From Cruorifilaria tuberocauda (lineage: Eukaryota; Nematoda; Chromadorea; Rhabditida; Onchocercidae): a stretch of DNA of 64,000 nucleotides. This document shows, piece after piece, positions 35,897 through 48,712 of this stretch. The stretch covers positions 33,171-97,170 of the forward strand of contig JABVXU010000198.1 of NCBI GenBank assembly GCA_013365365.1, in the 5' to 3' direction. Each line of letters opens with the position of its first letter. Within the stretch, counting starts at the first letter, position 1. The notes beneath the pieces were generated by a model. The model saw nothing but the letters and a program-made list of their open reading frames with translations. It was not told the DNA's origin and made no database searches. The position numbers and the translations under genes were made by a program.

Positions 35897-37193
35897 ATAA
35901 ATTATGACTAATTAATACAGATGAGATAACACTATTAGCTAAATTTCTTTTTTTTTGTTTCTTTTACAAATTCTATTATTACTACTATTACATGTAATCT
36001 ATTTAGCTAGCAAAGAGTAATTTGAAATGAAAAATTAATTGACATAGCTATTAAATGACTATGAATAAAAAAAGTAGATAATATTTCATGTAACAACTTC
36101 GCACTTGGCACTATGATTTATTGTCTGATATTGTTTTGTTGAACATGGCAACAATCTTTACTTCCTTGAAATTTATCATCGATCAACTAAGAAAACTTCC
36201 ACTAAAGTGAGACAGATGCCAATGATACGAATAACTTGTCACTGAGGGAATTATTCAAAAAAAAACATTCGTATGCTTAAGACTATATTGATTATTGTAA
36301 CTGCTAATATATTTGTGACAATTTATTCTTTCAATTATATGCAAATTTCTTGCTTATTGTATCAAAATGGAAGTGTATAATGAAGGTGAAGATTTGTCCC
36401 ATTTTGCATGGATCGTATTCTGTCAAACAGACCAAAAGATTTTATACAAAATGACTGGTCATCGGAGAAAATGCCACAGATAATTGTTTGGATATAATAA
36501 TGTGAAAGATGTTTACACTAAGTATTTTTGAAATAATTCTGAATATGTGGCAGTGAGAATTTAAAGGTAGAAATATATAGCAAATTGATAATCTCGCACT
36601 ATTACTATCTACTGATCTTCTTAAAAAAGAAAAGATAGCTATGTATTATGAAATGTAAGTACAGGAACAGAAAGGACATAAACTGTAGAAGGATGTGTAC
36701 TAAGGATAACAGTAATAAATGCAGCGTATGTTGTAAGTTGGATTACAAGACTGCATGAAAAAAGAGATATTTTATAGGCTTTTCGAAATATGAATATAGA
36801 TGACATTTCGTTGAGTGAATCACAATTGTAATTAGTAATGGGATTTTCTGTGTTATGCGAAATGATGACATCTTTTCATCCATATATTTTAATCAATTAT
36901 GATACGGTTTATTTCGAGTACTGTAGGAAAGACTTCAAAGCAAAAAAATTATAGCAATAGGCAAAAAGTGATATTCGCATCGACTATATGCAGCTGTTCG
37001 GATATTAGAAAGCACTTTTGACAGCACTATACACAATTCTGAAAAATGATTCCAAACATCATAACAACACTTCATGCTTGTTATTACACCGCATATTTAA
37101 GCTAGTTTAAGCTAAGCTTATTCTTCTTCAGCTCTTATTTATTTCGATTCTAATTTTGGCTTGAAAATTAAAAAAAAAGATTACAATTAATAT
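35897..37193. other. Intergenic between convergent grl and snap-29 genes
   Basis: About 1.3 kb holding the 3' flanks of two convergent genes. No open frame of interest. The stretch 36370-37000 is less AT-biased than its surroundings and might hold decayed sequence, but no family is recognisable in any frame. Confidence 0.45.
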
Positions 37194-39172
37194 TCACCTC
37201 TTTTTGCTAACAGATGGCAGCGAAGGTTGCATATCGTCTTTGTCTGCTGAACCAAGCAACTTTTTCATCTTTAAATCAAGTAATTAATGTTAATTAAAAT
37301 ACGATTTCGATTTAAATGAACAAATTCAGACCAAACTACGAATATCTCAGATAAAAATAAACTCCTAATCCAAAAAAATTCCATTCATATGCAAAGGCAA
37401 ACCTGCTTATCCTGATCCTTGACACGTGTACTGGTGCGATCAGCTTTAACTTGAATTCTATCTAACATTTCATTCTGAGAATCAACTTCCTCGCCAATAG
37501 CCTGGCCAAGCATACGCAATCGAGCTAATTGCGAACTCATTGAATCTAAATACCTTTATATTCAAAAAATTATTTTAACTATATGAAACTGCCAGAGTGG
37601 AATATTAAGGAATATTTTAGTACCAAGGTTAGAATCAATTTCATTATCCATGGCTTCCCAACGCGTTCCTTTGATTGCAGCTCGTGAACCTTCACTTAAT
37701 GTTGGACCGGATATAGGCATGGCACCTCCAGCATAATTCGATCCTGCTTTAGTAACACTATTTAATTTATCCACAGTATTTCCAAGAACCGAGTCCGATT
37801 TTGATGGATTCGTCTGCAATTATTCATATATAGACCGTAACTAATTAACAACACATATTAACAATTTATATCTATGAAATACACTGTTAGTATGCGTTGT
37901 TAATCGTTATGATTCACCACTCGATTGCAGACGAAAGTCGAATTTATATAGGATTCATATAAAATTTATTCTAGTTCTTAAATCACAAAACTATTAATTC
38001 ACATTTTATGTTCACGATAGATTCAAATACAGCTTAGGACTAAATTAATAAGCTGCAGTTTAAATAAAGATAATGTGGAGAAATCATCATTTAATAAAAC
38101 CACTATTTTTAATATTTCCATCCTATCTTCATTTTTTACTGAATTATAAATACTCAAAAGCAGGAAAATCTTACAAATGTTTCCTCTTTCGGTGCACGGG
38201 AAAATTTATTTTTAAAGAAGCCACCGAAAACGGACTTTAAGCTATTTAGATTACGCTGAGTCATTTTCGTTGTTCTATCAATATCATCAAGATTCTTTTC
38301 CGTGTGTTCCAGCTTCTCTCTTTGTGTTAGTAAATCCTAAACAAATCATTTACAGTAAACACAGAAAAGAAAATTCATTCGTATTTCTTTTTTAAATAAA
38401 AAATAACAGCCGATACCTGCGCAGTTGCAATACCAATTTGTTCACTTTGCTCCAAATTCTTCCTTGATCGCTCTGTGCTATCTAACGATTCTTGCATGTA
38501 ACGTTCCAGTTCCCGTTCATAAAAATTAACATCATCTTCGATGCTGCAGCTACCGTTGTTAGAATTCATCGTTGTGTAACTTTTTACGGGTTCTGGAAAT
38601 TAAACAGATTTTAACCAAATAATTGCAAATTATAACTTATATTATTAGGTTCAATCTTATAATTAGCACATATTTCAGTTAACACACCTTTATAAGCAAA
38701 GCTAATAATAACTACAGAATTTGAGAAATGTTATAACATTAAAAAGCCTTTCTGGATTTGAAATAATTCAATGACCAACAAAATACGCATTAATTGAATC
38801 AAATATGTTATATATAAAACAATCGTCAATAAAAAGACATTAATAAAAAATGAAAAAATTTGTATGAATTCAAAAAATGAATGATGCAACTTGCTCTAAA
38901 TATCTAACAAAATCGTGAACTAACAATAATATTTCTGTTTGCTTAGTTAAATCTTGCTAAGGGACCTGTGATTTACGAAATGCACATGTAGAATAATTAA
39001 AAATCAGCACAAAAAATTTGGAATTTAAAGAATTTCTATTATTACTTGCGGTCGGAAAGTAAATCTGGGTAAAAAAAGATGCAATGAATATTGATATATG
39101 GTAAAAACAATTATATTTACCATTGTAAATACTCGGGTTTACGTAATTGTCGTCAAATGGATTTGTTGACAT
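37194..39172 (-). CDS. snap-29: SNAP-29 t-SNARE (Qbc), about 265 aa
   Basis: Exons in transcript order: 39121-39172, 38417-38592, 38175-38336, 37624-37813, 37403-37545, 37194-37268, all in phase. An N-terminal NPF tripeptide (residues 4-6, TNPFDD) is the EH-domain ligand typical of SNAP-29. The Qb SNARE helix spans about residues 40-115 (QDLLTQREKLEHTEKNL..TQRNLNSLKSVFGG). The Qc helix fills the last 80 residues (WEAMDNEIDSNL..QLARLRMLGQAIGEEVDSQNEMLDRI). The linker between them has no cysteine, unlike palmitoylated SNAP-25. Length is near the human 258. SNAP-29 mediates membrane fusion in endocytic recycling, secretion and autophagosome-lysosome fusion. The last exon begins after a TTTAAAG acceptor; the basic SKKR end is a plausible terminus. 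Confidence 0.94.
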
Positions 39173-40126
39173 TGAATTAGACGATCAATCACGTGAAATG
39201 ACAAAATGCTTACTCTGAAAAGGTTAATTTTCATATCATGGGCTTCGTTCACAGATATTTCACTTCTCGCATCGTCATTTAAAAAATGTGAAAATGCCTA
39301 AGCGCTGATTTATAGCAGAAGTAATGGATGATACGACCCAACTCCAAAACTCCAATTTTTTCTATCGTCTCGTATAACAAATTTCCATTCACTCATCAAC
39401 AATCTGCCAGCACCATTCGCTGAAATGTGAACGAATGGCAGCACCAAACAGCTTTTATATTTTAACCAAAATGATTTCGCTCATGTGTTAGTTGATTATT
39501 TACATTCCAGTTTATACAATAACTTCCATAGATATTTATGTTCGTGCCACACTTACGCTTCTCTTACTTACCAACATTCTTTTCACACAAAAGAAAGTTA
39601 GAACTTGAAAGACTTACTGCATATAGAAATATAAGCTTTCCCGTCATAATTTACTGCAAACTAATTAAGTCAAGCGCTAACTTCGACCAAATTTCATTTT
39701 CAAATATATCGCAATTTTGTAAATTTATCAATAATTTCGTTTATATCATTTCGACCAATTATCCATACAACAATATCTCAAGAACTAGTAACAAGTTTCG
39801 AAAATATGGATGTAAGTCATCATCCATTACTATAAATCTGTATATATTATCTTTCGTTATCAATATTCATTACTTCCTCACCTGCTATTTACTGATTATT
39901 CGTCAATATGCGTTACGTCATCATTACGGTTCGGAATTAAGTTCAATTTATCATCAAATATAAGAATTAAAATCAAATTTTAAATATAGCTTGCAAAACT
40001 TTTTCATATCAAAGCAGATCCTTTATTCGAATTTTATTTGAAAAAAATATTTCTCACACATACATAGGTATCGATCGGAATCTTAATTATAACGAGTAAA
40101 CAGAAATAATGACAAATTAAAAACGT
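39173..40126. other. Intergenic upstream of snap-29
   Basis: Contains the snap-29 promoter. A 141-codon plus-strand frame at 39538-39963 is long for chance, but its product is dominated by Ile, Ser, Phe, Asn and Tyr, has no recognisable domain and no clean upstream acceptor. Confidence 0.5.
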
Positions 40127-41677
40127 TCATTCTTTTGTTTCACTATGTTCTAAATCTTCCTCGGCTGATAAATCGATGTCTTCAAACTGTTCGTTTTCAT
40201 TAACAGCAGCTGCGGCAGAGTCGCTTTCTACCGATATGCGATGTGCCATTATAGTTCCACTTGAACCCTGCGTTCCATCTGCCGCAGCTCTCGGGAAAGT
40301 CGCTAAACGACCAAAAACAAACAAGTGCGAGCCTAAAATACAGAAAAATACAAATCAAATCCTCATATTTCTTAGGAATAACTTGAATTATGACTGTGAT
40401 TTCACTGTTAAAACCTACCTTCATCGACATTTTCCCTGCAATATGCAAGCGACGTCCGTGTTCCTAAGCGCACTCGAAAATCATACTGACCTAAAATATC
40501 TACATATATTGAATCTTTTTAACAAATGCAAACTCGACACACATTTTGTGAAATATATTTTTTGAAACATCAATTTATTTTTACTGATGAAGTACTAATT
40601 AAACAACTTCACACAAGTGCACAATATCAATATAAATAATAATGCACAAGTGTGAATATATTACATTTGCGTCTTATATCGATGAAGACACTTAAGAAAA
40701 TAAATAACAACAATCAATCTCAACAAAATTTATTCCCAAATCTTAACGAGGATTATTTTTGGATATAAAATCGAGCAAGTATTGTATAATAAACAACACC
40801 TCCAAATGAATTTGAGCTGATTCGAACAACTCCAAATTTACCTCCATTTCTTGTTGTTCCATAGAACGGTTTGCTCGTTACTGTTCCACTAAGACAAACT
40901 CGATTGATGCTGTAATACAATTTGCATTTTTGTAGATGAAAAATGAACTAAATAACTGACTTAGCAATTATTTCATGATCAAAACTAAGTTACGTCGAAA
41001 TGAATGCCTGGCTGGCTAATTAATCAATGAACTAGTCAACTGCTAATTACAGGTAATTACAATGATTTAATTATTAAAATTCGATAAAATGCGTTTAAAA
41101 CAGTTTAAAATATAGAATTTTCAACAACACGAGAGCATGTGATATTTTAACGATTTAAGTGACATATTTGAAAGGCAGAGAAAAACAGTAATACTCGAAC
41201 CACATAGGATACCTTACTTCCTACGACTGGTCGCCGAGGTAATCTGTTCATTAGATCTATCTGATGATGAATGACTGTCTGCATCTGTCGGCTGCTGTAA
41301 ATTGGCTTGTGCCGCATACAATCGCTTAGAAACCTATGAAAAATGTCTTTTTAATTACTTTTTAAGAAATACTTTAAGCATAGACACTGTGATTCTAATT
41401 ACTGCTTTCATCAATATGTCACCGAGTCTACTGCTGTGAAAACATCACAGAAAAAATAATCACGGCTCGTCATATTAAAAAAGCGGTATATCGGTAATTA
41501 TCGGTAATTAACTAGTTGTTATGACTTTAATCGAATGCAGATTTCTTCCGAAAGCCAAAAACTCGGTTCTATTTACGGAGGTGAAGAATAATGAGAAAAT
41601 TAAGTGTAATCAGAAAAAAAAACCTGCTGAATTATTGGTACGCCGGAAACATATTTTGACATTATTTCACGGAGCAT
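40127..41677 (-). CDS. Mitochondrial SSB-like OB-fold protein, about 185 aa (paralogue 1)
   Basis: Exons in transcript order: 41624-41677, 41218-41333, 40800-40909, 40419-40490, 40127-40332; intron phases 0, 2, 1, 1. The N-terminus (MLREIMSKYV, then SKRLYAAQ) resembles a mitochondrial targeting peptide. The OB fold starts right after intron 2 with INRVCLSGTV, followed by FGVVRIS, QYDFRVRLG and HLFVFGRLATF. The C-terminus is a long acidic tail (EDIDLSAEEDLEHSE), a feature SSB proteins use to bind partners. No tryptophan occurs anywhere, and the usual W-H-R-I strand of mitochondrial SSB is replaced by YDFRVRL, so DNA binding may be unusual. Divergently paired with a similar gene at 42661. Exon 1 is inferred from phase and character and is the least certain. 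Confidence 0.78.
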
Positions 41678-42660
41678 TTTCTTCTATAATTTGGATATTG
41701 TTATACATTATATGTTGTACATTTATTGAAAATCCGCCTTCAAAATCGAGAATTGCGACTGGATTTTCGAAACAGGGATTCCAAATAATACAAGTTATAT
41801 TAGTTCACGATGAAATCCACAAATACCGTACTTTTAAACGGAAATTCATTCACATTCAACCTAGAGATCATGACGAGGTTCTGCGTATCTGACCTACTGA
41901 CTCCAACTGCTTGTTATGTCTACTACATCTTCATGATCCACAAAGCTTAAAGGGTCTGATATGACCTTCCACCAGCTTCAGCTAAACAAACCTAAGCCAA
42001 TTAACACAATTCACATTTTAGGGGAATTTACATGGTCTATGTCACTATGTATGAGAAGTTGGTCTCGCTGTATCACAACAAACATTATTATGGGCGGTCG
42101 GGGAAAGCTAATTTGTAATTTTAGGCATTTCGTCCTTTCTTTCTAATTTTACAGTAATTTCTGTGCTATTAATCTCTAATAACTCTTCAGGAATAATACT
42201 CTTTTCAATAATTTTTTCAATCTCTGTTATAATTTCGCATAATTTATCGAATTTGTACATTATTTTCAATTTACGTTACTTCTGCATTTTTATCTCTTAA
42301 CATTATCACACTAATCTAATCCATTATTACCGGTTAGAGATGAGATTATTATTACAATAATGGATTATATTTAGTAGTACTTTGGTATATCATATAGATT
42401 AGTATAGATATTTGTATGAGCGCACTAATATATCTAGTATGTGCGTAGGTTCATATATATTATAATGCTGATGTTTTACTGATGTATATCGATACCATAT
42501 AGATTGAGATTAGTAATTCGTAAATGATGTATTTTGTTTAAAATCTATCATAGATTGCTGAATGTGTCAGTAGTTTCTAGCAAACTGGTAAATTATTGCA
42601 AAACAAACAACGTTTCGAAACTTTCGCATTTCACTGTTAATTGATGAATATTATAGGAAA
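41678..42660. promoter_or_regulatory. Shared bidirectional promoter region of the SSB-like pair
   Basis: 983 bp between the start codons of two head-to-head genes. Both promoters must lie here. A plus-strand open frame (41521-41892) crosses exon 1 of the minus gene and looks like a shadow. No distinct motif stands out. Confidence 0.5.
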
Positions 42661-43931
42661 ATGCTCCAGTTATTAGGTCGAGCACTAGTGCGATGTCCTC
42701 TTGTACAACGAGCACAATTGCTACAAGTATGCTTTTTTCTTTGAGTAAGGAAACACTAATTGATAATAATGTTGATGCAGCAGATAATCTTGTGCAATAA
42801 ATGACTTTTTTGTAATCCTAGAATTAATTGTTAGGCAGTGTGATTAACTCAGTTGTTTACCTTTATCGCTGCAGCATTTATTTCAAAGATTGAATTAAGG
42901 ATTTTGGTGAGATTTTTTGTATCTGATCTTATATACTGGGACAGATGGTTTTCTAACATTTTTTTTCTTTTTTTAGTACAGTGGCAGAAATTTGGCTACA
43001 CAAGGTCAAAAAATCGCTGAAGAAATCAGTGATGATGGTGCAAATTTTCCTGCAGATTCAGAAGATTTTGGAGTATCAGAAACTGATGTTGATCCTAGGG
43101 CACATTATAATTTCGAGTAAGACATTTTGTTTTTTTGGTATATTCTACAACACTATTATGATAATAAAGAATTTTGGAATATGACGAATGAGAAATTTCT
43201 TTTTTTCCTCGCTTTTTTTCCCTCGATTTAAAGTTTTTTGCATTACTTAGTATACTTTTTCTTTTTTCTATCTAATTCTTTCGAATCATATTTTTACAGT
43301 GAGAATCACATCGAAGTGACTGGTATTGTTCGAGGACCACCGAGAGTATATACGATGCCAACCGGTCGACAATACGCCATTGTGAAGCTGTCAACGATAA
43401 ATGGTACGATGCTAACTGCTCTCAAGAAATTGAAATGATTTTTAAAAAAGTAGAAATATGGAGGTCTAAAAAAAAGTTACAACGGAAAGAATTTCTCATT
43501 TCGAACTTATGGATAAAATTTCAAATGTTTTATAAAGTTTTAAAATTTTTATTGAAGTTGATCGTCGAGGTTCTGGACGATTTGTCTCTTTTGTTGATGT
43601 TTTTGCGCCTAATAATATAGTGGATTATATCAAGGATCACGTGCGTGAAGGTATATTGTTTCGATCATTTATCTATGCAAAGATAATTATTATTGAAGTG
43701 TATAGTATCGTGATTCAACTTCTTTATCAAAATGCTGAATGTACTTCAGGAATACAAGTATACGTGAGCGGTCAACTTCGGAGTAGGCTGCGGACGGATG
43801 AGGATGGACGGTCTTTCCAGGATGTACGAGTTCAGGCTAATGGACTTTTCAAAATCGTTGATCCGAAGCATGTCGCTACTGAGAAAGATGTTAATGCCGT
43901 GAATTCAGAAATGAAGCAAACTACTTCATAA
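42661..43931 (+). CDS. Mitochondrial SSB-like OB-fold protein, about 194 aa (paralogue 2)
   Basis: Exons 42661-42726, 42977-43116, 43300-43403, 43558-43650 and 43750-43931; intron phases 0, 2, 1, 1, identical to the divergent neighbour. A TATTATAG acceptor 4 bp upstream fits trans-splicing. The N-terminus is a good mitochondrial presequence (MLQLLGRALVRCPLVQRAQ: Arg and Leu, no acid), followed by an acidic linker (about 37-66). The OB fold is HIEVTGIVRGPPRV, YAIVKLST, RFVSFVDVF and IQVYVSGQL, then an RVQANGLFKIVD strand matching the end of bacterial and mitochondrial SSB domains. No tryptophan is present and the acidic tail of its neighbour is missing. Likely role: coating single-stranded DNA in mitochondria. 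Which of the two is the true mtSSB cannot be settled from sequence alone. Confidence 0.82.
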
Positions 43932-45571
43932 AATATTACAAAAGCATGAGTTTTTTTTTTTTTGCGTTTTGTGAACACCGCAATCCACGAATTGTATCCT
44001 TGTGATTTTTGTATGTGATTTCTATAAACGGTAAACTACTTCGCTTTCAGTAGTAAGAACAATGGTAACTATCGTAAAGAAGAAAAATGACGACAAATAA
44101 GAGAAGGAAATTTGGAAAAAAAATATTAAAAATTTTTTAATTTACTTCAAAATTCATTTTGCTGCTAAATATTTATGCTTACTTAATTTTTGTTTTGTTG
44201 TTGGTGTAATAAGAAAAAGTGCTTCTAAAATAATAGTAGATCTATCAGGTAATGTTGTTGTGTGCTTCAATAACGGAAAATTAAATTTGAGAAGAGGTGG
44301 AGAAAAGGTATTCTCAAGTAGTGTCGAATATGTTTTAAACATAGCGTATGCTTATTCATCGAGTAATGTAATTAATAAGAAAAGGATAATATATTTAACA
44401 TGGAAGTGTGAAGGTGTTTGCTTAAATGTGGTTTATCTGAAACGGTTCAACTTATGCAAATAGTTTCAATTTAAAATACTTTTAATTAATTGGGACAATT
44501 GCATCAAAATAATCATTGAGTACTGTAATCAATTATAATTTTCAAATGACAAAATGGAACAACATGATGTTGAACTCTATAATACAATTATTTACAGTCT
44601 GTTGGGAAGTTAATTATTCACAAATTTACTGGAGAATTAATTTTATGGTAAGTTAATACTTCCGAACATATTAAGATATGAATAATCGGGCAATTCCTTC
44701 TTTATTCTTATCGAATTTCTCGGTGAACATTTATTGCATTCTGCAAAAAAAAGCGTGAAAAAAGTGATGGATAAAGAGAAATGGAAAACGACTATTAATT
44801 GTAGATTTTGAGAATGTAACAAAAAACTTTAATTCATTTATTGATTTGCAAGATTTCTTTCCCACTTACGAATTGATTCTTACTCAGAAATAACAACGTG
44901 AAAGAAAGCTAAGTGAAGGCTAAATGTTTTTTCAGCTTACTAAAAAATTAAATACAAATCAAATTGAATCAGCAAACACTAACTATCAGAAAGTTTAGCA
45001 GTAATTTTGCACGAGTAAAATATTAAGCGGATTTTAAATTTCTGAGATTTGAAAGAATTGAACTAAATTTTCAAAATCGTAAAATTTGCATGCAATGTTA
45101 CCTCCTCTCCTGTTATATAACGTTCGATCATCTCTTTTGGCAATCGATTCTGATTTTTCTCGCCAAACCGTACTGTGCTGTTTTAAAGTAATTTTATTGT
45201 GAAATTCCATTCTAAAAATGAATTAAATTCATCTTTCATTATGTTATTTGACGAAGAAAAATTTTGCTGCAAATGAAAGATATAAAATAAAAATGCGAAA
45301 TATAAAGAGTTAATATTCTTATTTCAAGAATGAGCTTTAATTTTCAAAACAAATTTTAAAAAAAGAAACAAAAGACTTAAATAATAAATTAAATTTGTTC
45401 CTTACAGTCATTTTTAGTACTATGTCTAATGTCTAGAAATGGGAATTTCAAGAGTATGAATCCGTAAAGAAATCGCAATTGTCTTCTAAATTCCTGGGGA
45501 ATGCCGGATAACACTTAATATATTGTAAATCATATGATGATTTCTCAGCATTGCATAATTTTGTTCAGTGA

Positions 45572-45645
45572 TGACGTCAATAAAAATAACGATGGTGTGT
45601 AATGTTTGACATGAGTAACACTTTTTCTTTCATCCAATGACGTCA
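45572..45645. promoter_or_regulatory. Two perfect TGACGTCA (CRE) palindromes 66 bp apart
   Basis: TGACGTCA occurs at 45572-45579 and again at 45638-45645, the second within TGACGTCATTTT. The 8-bp CRE binds CREB/ATF-type bZIP dimers. Two perfect copies this close are unlikely by chance in sequence this AT-rich, but no adjacent gene start was found. Confidence 0.5.
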
Positions 45646-47057
45646 TTTTAATTATTTCGTAAAATTATTTTCTATCCTCAGACATTTTTCTGCCATTTTC
45701 CATTTTCACTCAATTTTGATGTCTCGTGTTTTACGTAAACTCAATAAGTAGTTAAGTTGCAAGGTAAATTAGTAGCCAATGTTAATTGATCAAAAAAAAA
45801 TTAATTATTGAGTAGTCAATCAATTGCTGTTAGTTGGTTAGTCGTTGACAAATTAATCGATGCAAATTAGTTGATCGCCTTATCATCAGTAATCGAATCC
45901 GATCAGTTATATAGCTCTTTTTTAAATATATTACAATATTATCATAGGAAAGCAAAGAAAAGGATTAAAATAATCGTCAGTGCATGTGACAGTTGTAATT
46001 TTCATTTATGATAAGTTGCAAATTAATAATTTTCTAAACTTTACTTTTTGTTTAGTTAATCTAAAAGTTTTATAGCTGCTTTTTAAGTTAAACTTTATTC
46101 TGATAGTCCTTTCATTTGAAAAAAGAATTAGAAACGAATTAATTTAAGTTTAATCCAATTAGTTAATATTGTTTGATTAGCTGATTATATCAGTTAATTC
46201 AATTAGATTAAAAACTTGAACATAGCAATTTTTTGTATGAATTAGGATTAAATTTGATTCAAATATAACTGGAATATGCTGAATATTATTGTTAGATTCT
46301 ACTGGCAATCAACTGAATTGCTTCTTCAAATACTAAACTCATATCAATACTAATATAATTCTTTATATAACGAATAATTTACATGAAAAGTATTACATAA
46401 TTTATTACGCGTATTTAAATAAATTAAATAATAATAGAGAAAAAGCAGAAATAAAAAGTGAATTGCACTTTCATATGATTGAATGTACATTAATAATTTT
46501 AATTAATTTATATAAATTTTCGTGATGAAAAAAACAAAAAGAAGTTCAAAGTTCAAACGGTAAAATTATTAATATATTAGAGAGTTTAAAGCTAAAATAT
46601 ATTTATAAGTGAATTTTGCGTGAAATTTATTGATAGCTATGAAACGAAGAAAAGAAAAGATCACCAAACTTATTGATATCATCACTATGATTAAAATGAA
46701 ATCAGCTTTGATAATGAAAGTGTTCTTTGAACAGCAAAAGTTCAATAATTTATCACTTTGGCATTTGTTTTTAAACACTTTGAGGGAGAAAAAAAAAGTG
46801 GGAGGAAACAATGGAGTTATCATTTATCAACTTTTTTATTGGATAAATTCCAGTGTGAAAACCAAACTAAAAACAGGCGTTTATTTCTAAAGCAAACGAA
46901 TTAGTCGTTCTTTTTCTTTTGTGGTAGGAACTTTTCAGTTTGGAATGATAATTTCATAAGACTTTATCATTGCTTTGATTAACCTCAACTATCATCTTCA
47001 TTCATCTCACCTGTTATTCGAATGGAAAAAATCTGCTCAGTTATAGAGAGATAGCCT

Positions 47058-47158
47058 TTATCTTTTTATTCCATTTAATTATTAATTAATCTACGAGTTC
47101 ATTAACTTTTATCCTTTTATCCCGTTTAATTATTGATTCATCTATGAGCTCATTAATC
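47058..47158. repeat. Tandem direct duplication, about 50 bp x 2
   Basis: Two units share TTTATC.TTTTAT.CC.TTTAATTATT.ATT and ATCTA.GAG.TCATTAA in the same order (47058-47106 and 47107-47158), roughly 85 percent identical. Confidence 0.75.
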
Positions 47159-47400
47159 ACTTGAAAAAACTATATTATGCTAATTTCTATATTATAATAG
47201 CTACATTTTTAAGAAATAATTATTTCTTCCCGTCACAGTTCCTCCCACTATTTCTCACTTTTCTGACTGTCAAAAAGACAGATTATAAGATTCTTTAACA
47301 TTTTTTACGATCAATGGAATTTTTCAATCAATTTTAATAACGTTATTTTTACAACGTCTTTCAATGGATGACGTAGATAAATGAGATGTTCGATTGTCAG

Positions 47401-47429
47401 ATCAATCAATCAATCAATCAATCAATCAA
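47401..47429. repeat. (ATCA)n microsatellite
   Basis: About seven tandem copies of ATCA. Confidence 0.9.
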
Positions 47430-48231
47430 CTGTTAATGCTGCTAGTGCTTTTAGCATAACGTTTTTGTCTCTTTCGAAATTTGGTTTTTGGTTTTTATAA
47501 TTCAACCTAATACTTATATTCCGCGAAATTTGTCTTTTACCTCTCAAGAGTGAAAAGTTGAAGTCAGTTTTTAACTTTTTTAGTAAAGATAAATTAATGA
47601 AAGAGTTATTATTTAGGTGAAATAGATATTAATTGAGATATTTCAAGTATTTAGATTTGTATGTACACTGTTATAGTAAGACATAAAGATGAAATTTTAG
47701 TTTTGTAATTAAATGTCTCAAAATTGCTTATAAATAAGAATGAAAGTTTAAAGAAACAAGATAAAAATAGTAGCAGATAAAATGAGGAAATACTGTCGAA
47801 ATATAATAGAAATTAAGATTTAAAAATGGCTAATTTAAATGCAACTTTTTTTTGAGAAAAATTCTTTCTTATTTCCACTTAAATTATTTACTTTAATATA
47901 AAATTGTTTGGTAGCAGGGATTATTAGATGGAATAAACGAAATAGAAGAAATTTGTAGAAATAAACTTAAAATTTTGCTTACAAATTTAAAAGGAAATCA
48001 AATATCGTTCACTTTCAATTTAAATTCTAGTTAATTCGTTCATATTTTTGCATTTCTCTTCTTCTTTCTTGTTCTTCTCATTGCAATAAATTTAAAGGAA
48101 TTTTCAATTGTCAGAGGCAAAATAATTCGCATAATCAATTAAATTTTTCGTGAGAGTTTTTTCTTCTTTTTTAATTTTCTTCTTATCATTCGAATGATGA
48201 AACGATTTTAAATGTGTGATTTTAAGTGATT

Positions 48232-48712
48232 ATGCTAGCATGTTTCGCATATGAGGAAGTCTATGGAAGTGCGATAAATCTGGAAATCAAAATTGGCCAA
48301 ACAGTACACTTGAAACTTGATAAATTCATTCGCGATATTAGCATGAAATTGAAGTATCCTGAAAATGGCACTACCTTTTACAAGGCAATCGTCAAAGATG
48401 GTAAAATAACAAAATATGCGGTAAGTTATTTTATATATATTCTTTTTGTTTAAATATTTTTTGTTTGTTGGCAGTGTATTAACTGATAATGACAATTCCC
48501 AACCCTTTCATTTCAATGCAATTTGATTTGTCCCAATTAATCATTATTATATTTTATTTCTTTTTTAATTAAAGATGGAACGTTTTGGAAACCGGATGAT
48601 CTTTGCGGATGGCAACCTTATCATACGAAATGTAAACGAAAATGATGTCACATCATACATATATAAATTAGGTCATTATTCACAGAAAATTAAGCTTATT
48701 GTTTCACGGTAA
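48232..48712 (+). CDS. Small protein with immunoglobulin-like fold features, about 108 aa
   Basis: Two exons, 48232-48420 and 48575-48712, join at phase 0 across a clean GTAAGT donor. The second half reads like the E-F strands of an Ig domain (GNRMIFADGNLIIRNVNENDVTSYIYK: the L.I..V...D...Y pattern) and the first half has IGQTVHLKL. The two cysteines of a classic Ig disulfide are not present, so this is a single, reduced Ig-like domain or another beta sandwich. The N-terminus (MLACFAYEEVYG) is a poor signal peptide; an upstream exon may be missing. No exact family recognised. Confidence 0.55.

Larger units (their letters stand above)
43932..48231. other. 4.3-kb gene-poor region with CRE palindromes and short duplications
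   Basis: No gene I can support. Plus-strand frames at 44260-44463 and 46630-46890 are Lys/Ile/Asn-rich, have overlapping frames on the other strand and no splice context. Contains two TGACGTCA sites, a patch of TTAATTGA/AGTCAATC-type repeats near 45770-45900, a 50-bp duplication near 47060-47158 and an (ATCA)n run. Confidence 0.55.

Noticed and set aside
36361..37010. Less AT-biased stretch in the grl/snap-29 spacer as a decayed transposon
   Set aside because: All frames are broken and no transposase or reverse-transcriptase motif could be read in any of them.
39538..39963. 141-codon plus-strand open frame upstream of snap-29
   Set aside because: Composition is that of random AT-rich sequence (Ile, Ser, Phe, Asn, Tyr), with no motif, no acceptor before the ATG and no sensible neighbour exon.
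41521..41892. 123-codon plus-strand open frame between the SSB-like genes
   Set aside because: It overlaps, on the other strand, the exon that joins in phase to the minus-strand SSB-like gene. No domain is visible. If cDNA moved that gene's first exon, this call would deserve another look.
44154..44463. Overlapping small frames on both strands after the SSB-like gene
   Set aside because: Mutually overlapping, AT-driven, no domain and no splice signals.
46569..46890. Overlapping plus and minus frames of about 85 codons
   Set aside because: Lys/Ile/Phe-rich products on both strands of the same DNA; no evidence favours either.
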